From the NCBI RefSeq assembly GCF_009901955.1, contig NZ_WUTS01000001.1, forward strand, positions 1,213,666 to 1,277,665: 64,000 bases of DNA, given 5' to 3'. Shown one piece after another: positions 19,644-27,683 of the stretch. Made by a program: the position numbers and the translations under genes. The DNA is from Halomonas icarae (GTDB taxonomy: Bacteria; Pseudomonadota; Gammaproteobacteria; Pseudomonadales; Halomonadaceae). Position 1 is the stretch's first letter. The number at the start of each line of letters is the position of its first letter. Under the pieces are notes generated by a model. The model saw only the letters and a list, made by a program, of their open reading frames with translations, searched no databases and was not told the DNA's origin.

Positions 19644-20384
19644 ATGACCGACCCCCACCATGATGACAAGACGACCGGCCCGGAGGGAGCGGATGCCCCG
19701 CTGCATCGCCGCGGCATCAAGAGCTATGTCCTGCGCGCCGGGCGCATGACCCAGGCCCAGACCCGCGGGCTCGAGGAAGTATGGCCGCGACTCGGCCTGA
19801 CCCTGGCCGACGGCCGCCAGGACCTCGATGTCCTGTTCGGCCGCGAAGCCCCTCGTGTGGTGGAGATCGGCTTCGGCATGGGGGCCTCGCTGGTGGAGCA
19901 GGCCGAGACTCATCCCGATACCGACTTCATCGGTATCGAGGTGCATGCGCCGGGTGTTGGCAAGCTGCTCGACGAGGTCGACAAGCGTGGCCTCACCAAC
20001 CTGCGTGTCTACCGTGAGGATGCCCTGGCGGTGCTGGAGCAGTGCCTTCCCGAGGCGAGCCTGGATACCGTGCAGCTGTTCTTCCCGGATCCCTGGCCCA
20101 AGAAGAAGCACCACAAGCGGCGCATCGTTCAGCCCGCCTTTGTCGAACTGGTACGTACGCGGCTGAAGGCCGGTGGTACCTTCCACCTCGCCACCGACTG
20201 GGAAGCCTATGCCGAGTGGATGGCCGAAGTGATGGATGCCGCCGATGGCTTCGCCAATACCGCCGATGCCGATATCTCACCCTATGTGCCACGTCCGGCG
20301 TTTCGACCGCTGACCAAGTTCGAGGCCCGCGGCGAGAAACTGGGCCACGGGGTCTGGGATCTTATCTATCGTCGAGTTGGATGA
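19644..20384 (+). CDS. trmB: tRNA (guanine(46)-N7)-methyltransferase
   Basis: TrmB uses SAM to make m7G at position 46 of tRNA variable loops. The 246 residues show SAM-binding motif [13 protein letters not shown] near residue 73, the [14 protein letters not shown] block, and the family signature [16 protein letters not shown] near residue 150. It is soluble and monofunctional. After it lies a 314-base gap without a gene. Confidence 0.95.
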   Translation: MTDPHHDDKTTGPEGADAPLHRRGIKSYVLRAGRMTQAQTRGLEEVWPRLGLTLADGRQDLDVLFGREAPRVVEIGFGMGASLVEQAETHPDTDFIGIEVHAPGVGKLLDEVDKRGLTNLRVYREDALAVLEQCLPEASLDTVQLFFPDPWPKKKHHKRRIVQPAFVELVRTRLKAGGTFHLATDWEAYAEWMAEVMDAADGFANTADADISPYVPRPAFRPLTKFEARGEKLGHGVWDLIYRRVG

Positions 20385-20638
20385 AGCTGACGCTACTTCG
20401 CGGGGCCAGGCTGTCAAATGAAAATAGGTCATGATGCACCCCAGGTTTCACCAGATATGGGGCTTGCTGACCGGATATGGACTATATATGGTAGTCTGGC
20501 CGCGGGTAAGGATGAGGCCTGCCACCGACATGATGCATGTCAGTGCAGCCCCGGGAGCAGCGGCCTAGGATGAACGGTTCGGCGGCCTGGGGGCCTGTCG
20601 GATTTGACCGATCGCAACGAGAGATTCGGATTTCGGAG
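20385..20638. other. gap between trmB and the ubiT promoter region, no gene seen
   Basis: No coding frame with a ribosome site, RNA fold or mobile element was recognised here. Two short GATATGG-containing stretches at about 20452 and 20472 resemble each other. The right end leads into the possible FNR-type site before ubiT. Confidence 0.5.
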
Positions 20639-20652
20639 TAGATCAGCGTCAA
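20639..20652 (+). promoter_or_regulatory. possible FNR/ANR-type box before ubiT
   Basis: TAGATCAGCGTCAA matches TTGAT-N4-ATCAA apart from two positions, one in each half. Centred at 20645, it would place a class II start near 20687, only 12 bases before the ubiT ATG. No good -10 hexamer is present, so this call is tentative. Confidence 0.35.
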
Positions 20653-20698
20653 GTCCGGCAGGCTCTTGGTCGCATGGTTCCCCTTCAGGAGAGTTGTC

Positions 20699-21193
20699 AT
20701 GTCTCTGTCGTTGCTGTCTTTACCGTTACAGGCCCTGCCGCATCCTCTCGCACCCGCCCAACTGATTCGCGCCATCGATCCGCGCGTGCCGGTTGGTATC
20801 AAGCGCCGTCTGGTGGAGCCGCTGCTCAATCGCACCTTCGCCGAGCCTCTGGCCGAGGGGGAGTTCGACGCCCTGGAGGGGCGCCGTATCACCCTGGCCA
20901 TCGAGGACATCGGCATGTCGTTGACGCTCACTCAGGAGAGCGAGCGCCTGCTGGTGTGCCATGAGCCCGGCGAGGCCACCATTCGCGGGGGCTGGCGGGA
21001 GTTCCTCTGCCTGGCGACCCGGCGAGAGGATCCCGACGCGCTGTTCTTCCAGCGCCGGCTGCTGATCGAGGGCGACACCGAACTGGGCCTAATGGTCAAG
21101 AACCTGCTCGACGGACGCGAGGAGGGCTTGGCCCAGGGGCCCTTCGGCGAACTGCTGGTCCGCCTGGAGCGACTGGCAAGACGCACGAGCTGA
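20699..21193 (+). CDS. ubiT: oxygen-independent ubiquinone biosynthesis lipid carrier (SCP2 domain)
   Basis: This 164-residue SCP2-fold protein is similar to E. coli YhbT/UbiT, which binds the ubiquinone precursor lipid and, with UbiU and UbiV, allows oxygen-independent ubiquinone synthesis. Visible SCP2 features include the amphipathic start, IEDIGMSLTLTQE and the FFQRRLLIEGDTELGLMVKNLLD block that ends most UbiT proteins. The ATG at 20699 has AGGAGA upstream. The gap to nrdJa is only 38 bases, implying cotranscription of ubiT with the class II ribonucleotide reductase. UbiU and UbiV are encoded 4 kb away on the opposite strand. Confidence 0.85.
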   Translation: MSLSLLSLPLQALPHPLAPAQLIRAIDPRVPVGIKRRLVEPLLNRTFAEPLAEGEFDALEGRRITLAIEDIGMSLTLTQESERLLVCHEPGEATIRGGWREFLCLATRREDPDALFFQRRLLIEGDTELGLMVKNLLDGREEGLAQGPFGELLVRLERLARRTS

Positions 21194-21231
21194 CATTTTT
21201 CGATTAACGTATTTCTTCCGGAGCCATCCGA

Positions 21232-23343
21232 ATGAGCACTTCCACCAAGGCAGTGAAGTCATCCAACGAGGTGCCCCTGCAGGGGCCGTCCCGTGATATC
21301 TGGGACTCCAAGTATCGCCTCAAGGACCGTCACGGTAAGCCCGTGGACCAGGACGTGGCCGCCACCTGGGACCGCGTGGCCCGGGCACTCGCCGCGGTGG
21401 AAGGCAAACAGGCCGATGCCTGGCTGCCGAAGTTTCGCTGGGCGCTGGAGAATGGCGCCATCCCTGCCGGCCGCATCATGTCCAACGCCGGTGCCGAGGC
21501 CTACAAGCCGGCGGTAAGCCTGATCAACTGCACGGTATCGCGCACCATCCGCGACTCCATGCACGATATCCTCGGCTCGGTAGTGGATGCCGGCATGACC
21601 CTCAAGGCGGGCTGCGGCATCGGCTATGACTTCTCCACCCTGCGTCACAAGGGCGCCTTCGTGTTTGGCGCCGGAGCGGGCACCAACGGTCCCCTGGCGT
21701 TCATGGATATCTACGACAAGATGTGCTTCACGGTGGCCTCCGCCGGCGGTCGCCGCGGTGCCCAGATGGGCACCTTCGATGTCGGCCATCCCGATGTGCG
21801 CCAGTTCATCGAGGCCAAGCGCGAGGCGGGCCGCCTGCGTCAGTTCAACCTCAGCCTGCTGATCACCGATGAGTTCATGGAAGCGGTGAAGAACGACAGC
21901 GACTGGCCGTTGGCCTTCCCGCTGCATGCCGGCGAGAAGGATGACGTCGACGAGAGCGAGCTGATCTACCGGGACTGGCCGGTGGTGGAAGAGGGCTATA
22001 CCGTCGATGCCGAGGGTCGTGTGGCCTGCCGTATCGTCGAGGTGATCAAGGCTCGCGAGCTGTGGGACACCATCATGAGCTCCACCTACGACTACGCCGA
22101 GCCGGGCTTCATCCTGATCGACCAGGTCAATCGCATGAACAACAACTGGTTCTGCGAGGAGATCCGCGCCACCAATCCCTGCGGTGAGCAGCCGCTGCCG
22201 CCGGAGGGCGCCTGCCTGCTGGGCTCGGTCAACCTGACCCGCTTCGTCATCGACCCCTTCGGCAAGAAGCCGCGCTTCGACTGGGCACGCTACCGCGAGG
22301 TGGTGGCGATCTTTACCCGCATGCTGGACAACGTGGTGGAGATCAGTGGGCTGCCGCTCGAGGGGCAGCGCCGCGAGATCGAGGCCAAGCGTCGTCACGG
22401 CATGGGCTTTCTGGGCCTGGGCTCCACCCTGACCATGCTCAAGATCCCCTATGGTTCACCGGAGTCGCTGGCGTTCACCGAGGAGGTGAGCCGCAACCTG
22501 GCCATCGAGGGCTGGAAGCAGGCACTCGAGCTCTCCCGCGAGAAGGGCATGGCACCCGCGCTCGCCGAGGATTACGAGATCACGCCGAAGATGTTGCGTG
22601 AGCGCCCCGAGCTCAAGAAGGACGGCTACGAGGTCGGCGACAAGGTCCCCGGTCGCATCCTGCATGCGCGCTACAGCCGCTACATGCAGAAGGTCGCCGA
22701 AGTGGAACCGGAACTGGTTGGCCAGCTGGCCGAGCACGGTGCACGCTTCACCCACCACAGCTCCATCGCACCGACCGGCACCATCTCGCTGTCGCTTGGC
22801 AACAATGCCTCCAACGGCATCGAGCCGTCGTTCTCGCACCGCTACTTCCGTAACGTCATCCAGGCGGGCAAGAAGACCAAGGAGCAGGTCGAGGTTGTTT
22901 CCTTCGAGCTGGCGGCCTATCGTCACTTTATTGCCGCCGATGCCGTGGAGAGTGACCTGCCGGACTACTTCATCACCGCCGATGCCGTCTCGCCGAAGCA
23001 GCACGTCGCGGTGCAGGCCGCCGCCCAGGCGTGGGTCGATTCGGCGATCTCCAAGACGGTGAACGTGCCTACCGAGTTCCCCTTCGAGGAGTTCAAGGAT
23101 CTCTACCTCGACGCCTACGCCAGCAAGCTGAAGGGCTGCACCACCTTCCGCTTCAACCCGGAAGCCTTCCAGGGCGTGCTGGTGCGCGAGGACGACCTCA
23201 AGAACACCACCTATGTGTTCGAGCTGGAGAACGGCGAGAGCGTCGAGCTGGCGGGTGACGAGAAGGTCATCTATGACGGTGAGGAGCACAATGCGGCCAA
23301 CCTCTATGACGCACTGAAGGAAGGCACCTATGGCAAGTGGTAA
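21232..23343 (+). CDS. nrdJ: adenosylcobalamin-dependent ribonucleotide reductase, large part (NrdJa)
   Basis: This is a 703-residue class II reductase that converts ribonucleotides to deoxyribonucleotides with an adenosylcobalamin radical and needs no oxygen. The catalytic NxCxE triad is present in ATNPCGEQPLPPEGACLLGS near residue 322; a redox Cys is in LINCTVSRTIRD near residue 99. The substrate-specificity loop GRRGAQMGTFDVGHPDV and the SIAPTGTISL block also match. The chain stops at EGTYGKW, before the C-terminal Cys tail, which is encoded by the next gene. This split form is known from Pseudomonas (NrdJa/NrdJb). No cobalamin riboswitch fits in the 38-base space after ubiT. Confidence 0.93.
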   Translation: MSTSTKAVKSSNEVPLQGPSRDIWDSKYRLKDRHGKPVDQDVAATWDRVARALAAVEGKQADAWLPKFRWALENGAIPAGRIMSNAGAEAYKPAVSLINCTVSRTIRDSMHDILGSVVDAGMTLKAGCGIGYDFSTLRHKGAFVFGAGAGTNGPLAFMDIYDKMCFTVASAGGRRGAQMGTFDVGHPDVRQFIEAKREAGRLRQFNLSLLITDEFMEAVKNDSDWPLAFPLHAGEKDDVDESELIYRDWPVVEEGYTVDAEGRVACRIVEVIKARELWDTIMSSTYDYAEPGFILIDQVNRMNNNWFCEEIRATNPCGEQPLPPEGACLLGSVNLTRFVIDPFGKKPRFDWARYREVVAIFTRMLDNVVEISGLPLEGQRREIEAKRRHGMGFLGLGSTLTMLKIPYGSPESLAFTEEVSRNLAIEGWKQALELSREKGMAPALAEDYEITPKMLRERPELKKDGYEVGDKVPGRILHARYSRYMQKVAEVEPELVGQLAEHGARFTHHSSIAPTGTISLSLGNNASNGIEPSFSHRYFRNVIQAGKKTKEQVEVVSFELAAYRHFIAADAVESDLPDYFITADAVSPKQHVAVQAAAQAWVDSAISKTVNVPTEFPFEEFKDLYLDAYASKLKGCTTFRFNPEAFQGVLVREDDLKNTTYVFELENGESVELAGDEKVIYDGEEHNAANLYDALKEGTYGKW

Positions 23344-23397
23344 GCCGAGCCTTTCAGCTGTCGCGTGCCAACTGACAATTTATCGGAGGAGCCCCTG

Positions 23398-24168
23398 ATG
23401 GCCGTCGAGATCAATTCCAAGATCGTTTCCTACAGCGTCAAGAAGGCGGTGGAAGAGCCGCCGCTGGCCGAGGAGAACCCGCTCACGGTCCGCATTCCCT
23501 CGCGTCCCGAGGGGACCCTGGAGGCCGTGTCGGAGAAGATCTCCTATGTCGGCGCCGAAGGCCGCAAGAAGGTCTACCTGCTGGTGTCGTTCATGCCCGT
23601 CGAGGGCGTGCTCAACGGCAAGCGCGTGGTGATCGAGCGTCCGGTGGAGTTCTTCTTCCCCTCCGGCCAGCTCTCCAGCGAGCACCAGTGGATCACCGCT
23701 ACCATGCGTAGCCTGTCGCTGGCGGCCCGTGGCGGTTATGTCACCCAGGCGGTGGCCGACCTGCGCAAGGTGGCCTGGGACAAGGGCCTGGTGCGCTGCG
23801 GCATGAACCGCTGGGGCAAGCCGATGTTCCATGACTCCGAGGTCGCGGCCATCGCCTGGTCGATCCAGCAGATCCTCTATCGGCGTGGTTTCCTCGATCA
23901 GGACGGCAATCAGGTTCCGGTGGAGGAGCTGGTGACGCGCTACGCCCAGCGTCAGGCCAGCGGCCACCTCTGGGTGCCGCCTACCGCGGAGGAGATCGAA
24001 CAGGCCGAACGCAAGACCCAGGAGGCCGCCAAGAGCCAGGAGTCCGGCAAGGCCAAGGGCGACGGCCCCACCGTGGTTGGCCACTGCCCCGAGTGCAATG
24101 GTGAGCTGGTGATGATGGATGGCTGCCCCACCTGTTACTCCGGTTGTGGTTGGTCCAAGTGCGGATAA
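23398..24168 (+). CDS. nrdJ: class II ribonucleotide reductase, small part (NrdJb)
   Basis: This 256-residue polypeptide supplies the C-terminal domain of class II reductase that NrdJa lacks. The N-terminal 190 residues include the TSCPD-like segment (SSEHQWITATMRSLSLAARGG ... WGKPMFHDSEVAAIAW). After a charged linker come two zinc-ribbon-like or redox pairs: CPECNGE and CPTCYSGCGWSKCG at the extreme C-terminus, which should re-reduce the active-site disulfide. The ATG at 23398 has CGGAGGAG upstream. In P. aeruginosa both halves are required for activity. The gene ends before a large hairpin. Confidence 0.88.
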   Translation: MAVEINSKIVSYSVKKAVEEPPLAEENPLTVRIPSRPEGTLEAVSEKISYVGAEGRKKVYLLVSFMPVEGVLNGKRVVIERPVEFFFPSGQLSSEHQWITATMRSLSLAARGGYVTQAVADLRKVAWDKGLVRCGMNRWGKPMFHDSEVAAIAWSIQQILYRRGFLDQDGNQVPVEELVTRYAQRQASGHLWVPPTAEEIEQAERKTQEAAKSQESGKAKGDGPTVVGHCPECNGELVMMDGCPTCYSGCGWSKCG

Positions 24169-24198
24169 CAGCAGTGTAGGCAGGCTGACCGCCAGCCT

Positions 24199-24258
24199 CG
24201 CCCCCAAACGCACCACCCCGGGTCACGAGAGTGACCCGGGGTGGTGCGTTTGGGGGCG
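24199..24258. terminator. 28-bp perfect hairpin between convergent operons
   Basis: Bases 24199-24226 pair perfectly with 24231-24258 around a GAGA loop. The stem ends one base before the stop codon of the radical-SAM gene on the minus strand and 30 bases after the nrdJb stop on the plus strand. There is no clear T-run, so it may act as a bidirectional terminator or 3'-end protector rather than a canonical intrinsic terminator. Confidence 0.8.
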
Positions 24259-24999
24259 TCAGCCGCGTAGCTCGAGATGATCGAAGTGGCGCTTCAGCCG
24301 GCGTGCCAGACTCTCCAGCGCCTCGCGGGGCGGGGCATCCTCCACCGCACGGCGATAGGCCGGATCCAGGCAGCGCTCCAGGCGGGCGAGCTGGATGGCG
24401 TAGCGACGCACCCCGCAGTCGGCCAGGGTCATGGCCAGCTGCTCGAGGGCATCGAGGCTGAAGTCGCGCCAGTGCAGCGTGGTCCGGCACTCGAAGGGCA
24501 CCCCGGCCTCCAGCAGCAGCGACAGGCTGAGCGCGTGCCGGCGCCAGATACCCGCTCGACCTGCGATGCGGTCGAAGTCGGCGCCGCGCCCCTTGGTATC
24601 CAGGGCCACCCAGTCGAGATGCGGCAGCAGCCGTTCCAGGCGCTCGGGGTAGGCGCCGGCGGTGTGCAGCCCCACCGCCAGCCCCAGTGCCCGGCAGGCC
24701 TCGGCGGCGGCGGGCAGGTCCGGGTGCAGGGTGGGCTCGCCGCCGCTGAATACCACGGCATCGAGATCGCCGACTCGGGCGGCCAGCAGCCCCTCGATGG
24801 CCTCCCACTCCCCCGCGGCGGCTCGTCGTGCCGGCCCCATGCTGCTCGCCGTCTCGCAGTAACCACACTGCAGGGGACACCCCTGCAGGTAGACCACCGC
24901 CGTCCGGCGCCCCGGGAAGGCGTGGTCATCGCGTGCCTCGAAGCCCGCGATGGGTAGCCGGACGGGGGCCTGCGGGACGGGCGCCAGGGGGATCCGCAT
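24259..24999 (-). CDS. radical-SAM protein, NrdG2-like activase
   Basis: This 246-residue radical-SAM enzyme has the [4Fe-4S] motif CPLQCGYC (Cys41, Cys45, Cys48) and the SAM-contact FSGGEPTLH near residue 96. It resembles the family annotated as anaerobic ribonucleoside-triphosphate reductase activating protein. No nrdD (class III reductase) is in the window, and the nearby reductase is class II, which needs no activase. It follows ubiV by five bases, so it is the third gene of a ubiU-ubiV operon. Its true partner may be NrdD elsewhere in the genome or something tied to anaerobic quinone synthesis; sequence alone does not decide. Confidence 0.7.
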   Translation of the reverse strand: MRIPLAPVPQAPVRLPIAGFEARDDHAFPGRRTAVVYLQGCPLQCGYCETASSMGPARRAAAGEWEAIEGLLAARVGDLDAVVFSGGEPTLHPDLPAAAEACRALGLAVGLHTAGAYPERLERLLPHLDWVALDTKGRGADFDRIAGRAGIWRRHALSLSLLLEAGVPFECRTTLHWRDFSLDALEQLAMTLADCGVRRYAIQLARLERCLDPAYRRAVEDAPPREALESLARRLKRHFDHLELRG

Positions 25000-25004
25000 G
25001 GCAC

Positions 25005-25928
25005 CTACCCGAGACCGGCGGTCCGGCTGTGATCCATGCCGGGGCGGGCGTGCCAGTAGCCGTCGCAGACCTCGGCGTCGACCAGGCTGAGCGGGTCGGG
25101 CGAGGGCAGCTCGCCCCGGCGGGCCGCATCGAAGGCCGTGACCACGTCCGCCATGCCCTCCGGACGCGGGCTCAGGCGTGCCACGCCGACGCCCATCTCG
25201 ACCATGCCCGACACCTCATGACGCAGGTCCTGGCAGGCCCCGGAGAGGGTCTGGATGCCGTTGAGGGTAAACACCTGATGGGACGCCTCTTGAGTGCGCA
25301 GTGCCAGCCCCTCGGGGTGTTTCTGGCAGACGAACTGGCAGCGGTCCTTGGGCTTCTGGTAGCGCCGCGCCGTGAAGCAGCGTGACGACCAGGCCAGCGG
25401 CAGATGGCCGTAGGCGAACACCTCGCAGGGGGCGTCGAGGCCCTGCTGACGGCAGTCGTCGAGCAGCCGGGTCAGGTCGTCCCGGGACATCTCCACCGGC
25501 GCCTGCCAGCGCTGCATGCCGGCGCGGGAGAGAACCGCCAGGGTCGCGGGATTGTAGAGGTTGAGGGCGGCGCCGGCCACGAAGGGCCGCTTCGCCGCCG
25601 ACAGGCGTTGCAGGGCGCTCTGGTCATTGGCCTCGACCAGGAACTCGCCGTTGTCGCACAGCTTGCGCAGGTCGCGCAGGTCGGCCTCGGACTCGATCAG
25701 GGTCTGGCTCGAGAGCACCACCTGCTTGCCGCTCTGGGTGAGCTCGCGGCCTATTCCTAGCCAGTCGTCGAGCTTCATGTCGCGGCGCCGAGAGCAGACC
25801 GACTCACCGAGATGAATGATCTCCACCGGCCAGTCGGCGGCCTCACGATAGAAGTCGGCATAGTGCTCGCGGGTCCAGTAGAAGAGCACCGGGCCGAGCG
25901 ACAGCTGAAGCGTGGGGGTAGCGGGCAT
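25005..25928 (-). CDS. ubiV: oxygen-independent ubiquinone hydroxylation protein UbiV
   Basis: UbiV is a U32-peptidase-like [4Fe-4S] protein that works with UbiU to hydroxylate ubiquinone precursors without O2, using prephenate as oxygen donor in E. coli. The 307 residues carry the expected four cysteines: Cys45, Cys184, Cys197 and Cys201 (pattern SVC ... RCF ... DRCQFVC). AGGAGA precedes the ATG. It lies nine bases after ubiU and five before the radical-SAM gene. Confidence 0.92.
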   Translation of the reverse strand: MPATPTLQLSLGPVLFYWTREHYADFYREAADWPVEIIHLGESVCSRRRDMKLDDWLGIGRELTQSGKQVVLSSQTLIESEADLRDLRKLCDNGEFLVEANDQSALQRLSAAKRPFVAGAALNLYNPATLAVLSRAGMQRWQAPVEMSRDDLTRLLDDCRQQGLDAPCEVFAYGHLPLAWSSRCFTARRYQKPKDRCQFVCQKHPEGLALRTQEASHQVFTLNGIQTLSGACQDLRHEVSGMVEMGVGVARLSPRPEGMADVVTAFDAARRGELPSPDPLSLVDAEVCDGYWHARPGMDHSRTAGLG

Positions 25929-25937
25929 GGGGCTCTC

Positions 25938-26933
25938 CTATTTCCAGCGGCGCTCGTAGGCGCCCAGGGTGGTCGTGCTGCCTTCCGAGACCTCGCCCAG
26001 GCCGGTCATCCAGGCGGGCTCGGTGTGGAAGCGTCCCGGGGCTCGTGCCAGGCGGTCCAGGGCCTGGCGCCAGATGCCGGCGACCTTCGAGACATAGGCC
26101 GGGCTGCGCTGGCGCCCCTCGATCTTCACCGCGGTGATACCGAGCTCCGCAAGCTCCGGCAGCAGCTCCAGGGTGTTGAGGCTGGTGGGCTCCTCGATGG
26201 CGTGATAGGTCTCGCCGCCCACCTCGAAGCGCCCCTTGCACAGGGTGGGGTAGCCGGCGTTCTCGCCCTCGCCGTAGCGGTCGATCAGCACGCCGTTCAG
26301 GCGCGACTCGAGGCCCTCCGGGGTCTCCTCCCAGCGCACATGGGCCGCCGGGGAGCAGACGCCACGGGTGTTGGGCGATTCGCCGGTCAGGTAGGAGGAG
26401 AGATAGCAGCGCCCCTCGGCCATGATGCACAGGCTGCCGAAGGCGAATACCTCGAGCTCCACCGGGCTCTGCTTCGCCAGGTCGCGTACCTGGGTCATGG
26501 AGAGCACCCGGGGCAGCACGGCGCGCTTGATGCCGAACTGGTCGTGGTAGAAGCGCAGCGCCTCATGGCTGGTGGCCGAGCCCTGCACCGAGAGGTGGCG
26601 GGCGAGATTCGGGTGGCGGCGGGCGGCATAGTCGAGCAGCCCCATGTCGGCCATGATCAGGGCGTCGACGCCGAGATCCGCGGCTTGGTCCACGGCACGG
26701 GTCCACATCGCCCAGCCGTCCGGCTGCGGATAGGTATTGATGGCGCAGAAGACCCGCTTGCCGCGGGCGTGGGCGTAGTCGATGCCCTCCCTGGCACGCT
26801 TGTCGGTGAAGTTGAGGCCGGCGAACTGGCGGGCGTTGGTGGTGTTCTGAAAGCCGAAATAGACGGCATCGGCCCCTTCATCCACGGCGCGCTTGAGGGC
26901 GGGCAGGTTGCCGGCGGGGCAGACGAGCTCCAT
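25938..26933 (-). CDS. ubiU: oxygen-independent ubiquinone hydroxylation protein UbiU
   Basis: UbiU is the other half of the UbiUV heterodimer. This 331-residue U32-family protein begins with the typical LVCPAGNLPALKRAVDEGADAVYFG and carries the iron-sulfur cysteines at 169, 176, 193 and 232, the same positions reported for E. coli UbiU. An AGGAGG ribosome site is present. It leads the ubiU-ubiV-nrdG-like operon. A good FNR-type box at 26993-27006 with a TAGCAT -10 at 26965-26970 fits anaerobic induction, as known for E. coli ubiUV. Confidence 0.94.
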   Translation of the reverse strand: MELVCPAGNLPALKRAVDEGADAVYFGFQNTTNARQFAGLNFTDKRAREGIDYAHARGKRVFCAINTYPQPDGWAMWTRAVDQAADLGVDALIMADMGLLDYAARRHPNLARHLSVQGSATSHEALRFYHDQFGIKRAVLPRVLSMTQVRDLAKQSPVELEVFAFGSLCIMAEGRCYLSSYLTGESPNTRGVCSPAAHVRWEETPEGLESRLNGVLIDRYGEGENAGYPTLCKGRFEVGGETYHAIEEPTSLNTLELLPELAELGITAVKIEGRQRSPAYVSKVAGIWRQALDRLARAPGRFHTEPAWMTGLGEVSEGSTTTLGAYERRWK

Positions 26934-26964
26934 GGTGAGCCTCCTGTGGTGGGAATTCCGACCA

Positions 26965-27006
26965 TGCTAGTCGACTATCCCGCGCGGCCTTTTGACTCGG
27001 ATCATA
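26965..27006 (-). promoter_or_regulatory. FNR-type promoter of ubiUV
   Basis: Minus-strand ATGATCCGAGTCAA (27006-26993) is one base from TTGA-N6-TCAA. A TAGCAT hexamer at 26970-26965 would act as the -10, giving a start near 26958 and a box centred at about -41.5, the class II position. The box overlaps the stop codon of the upstream hemerythrin gene. Confidence 0.6.
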
Positions 27007-27622
27007 AGGAGGCGTAGTCGGGTCTGGCGTCGCAGAGCGGGCAGAAGTCGGCCTGCTCGCCGTGCCCCAGGCGCAGGCCGGTGTGATGGTCGGCAATCTG
27101 GCGGTAGAGCCGCTGGAAGCCGGTGCTGCCCTCTGCTGGGCTTGCCAGGGAGAGGTGGGGTACCAGGCTGTCGAGCTCAGCGGCAGGGATGCAGCGCTCG
27201 ATCAGCGGATAGACGTGCCGCTCCTCGCTGTAGAGGTGGTGGCGGTAGAGCTCGCTGAAGGCGAGGGCGAGGTTGAGTCGGTTGAGATCGAGCTCGGCCT
27301 GAGGGGCATCGCTGGCCTGGCGATGGAAGGTCGTCTCGAGCTCCTTGCCGTTACGGGAGATCCGCCGGTGCTCCTCGGTAAGCACGGCAAGCAGCTCGGC
27401 GCTCTGCGCATCGCAGCCGGCCAGGCGCGCGAAGAGGGCATCCTCGACCGGATGGTGCCACTCCTCGGGCTGATGGGTCAGGTAGTGGCAGAGCCCGGCC
27501 AACAGGCGGTAGTCGGGGATCTCGTCGCAGGTGGCAATATGCAGCTGGCGGTCAAGGATGCACAGCAGTGCCGCATAGCGCCGATGGTCGGCATGCAGGC
27601 GTTCCAAAATGATGGCTTTCAT
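27002..27622 (-). CDS. hemerythrin-domain protein
   Basis: This 206-residue cytosolic protein has the four-helix hemerythrin pattern of metal-binding His/Glu residues: RLHADHRRYAALL near residue 8, EWHHPVEDALFARL near 56, LTEEHRRISRNG near 82, HHLYSEERHVYPLI near 125. This is the long form related to proteins that bind O2 or NO or repair iron-sulfur clusters. The C-terminus carries FCPLCDARP with a CxxC pair. The ATG at 27622 has GGGAGG upstream. It follows ytfE by 61 bases on the same strand, so the two are likely cotranscribed from the NorR-controlled promoter. Confidence 0.85.
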   Translation of the reverse strand: MKAIILERLHADHRRYAALLCILDRQLHIATCDEIPDYRLLAGLCHYLTHQPEEWHHPVEDALFARLAGCDAQSAELLAVLTEEHRRISRNGKELETTFHRQASDAPQAELDLNRLNLALAFSELYRHHLYSEERHVYPLIERCIPAAELDSLVPHLSLASPAEGSTGFQRLYRQIADHHTGLRLGHGEQADFCPLCDARPDYASL

Positions 27623-27683
27623 GGTGGCCTCCCGGGTGCGTCGCCGATGCTGACGGCGACGCACCATCGCGTGTGCGGCCGGT

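Noticed and set aside
21194..21231. Cobalamin riboswitch before nrdJ
   Set aside because: The space between ubiT and nrdJa is only 38 bases, far too short for the aptamer.
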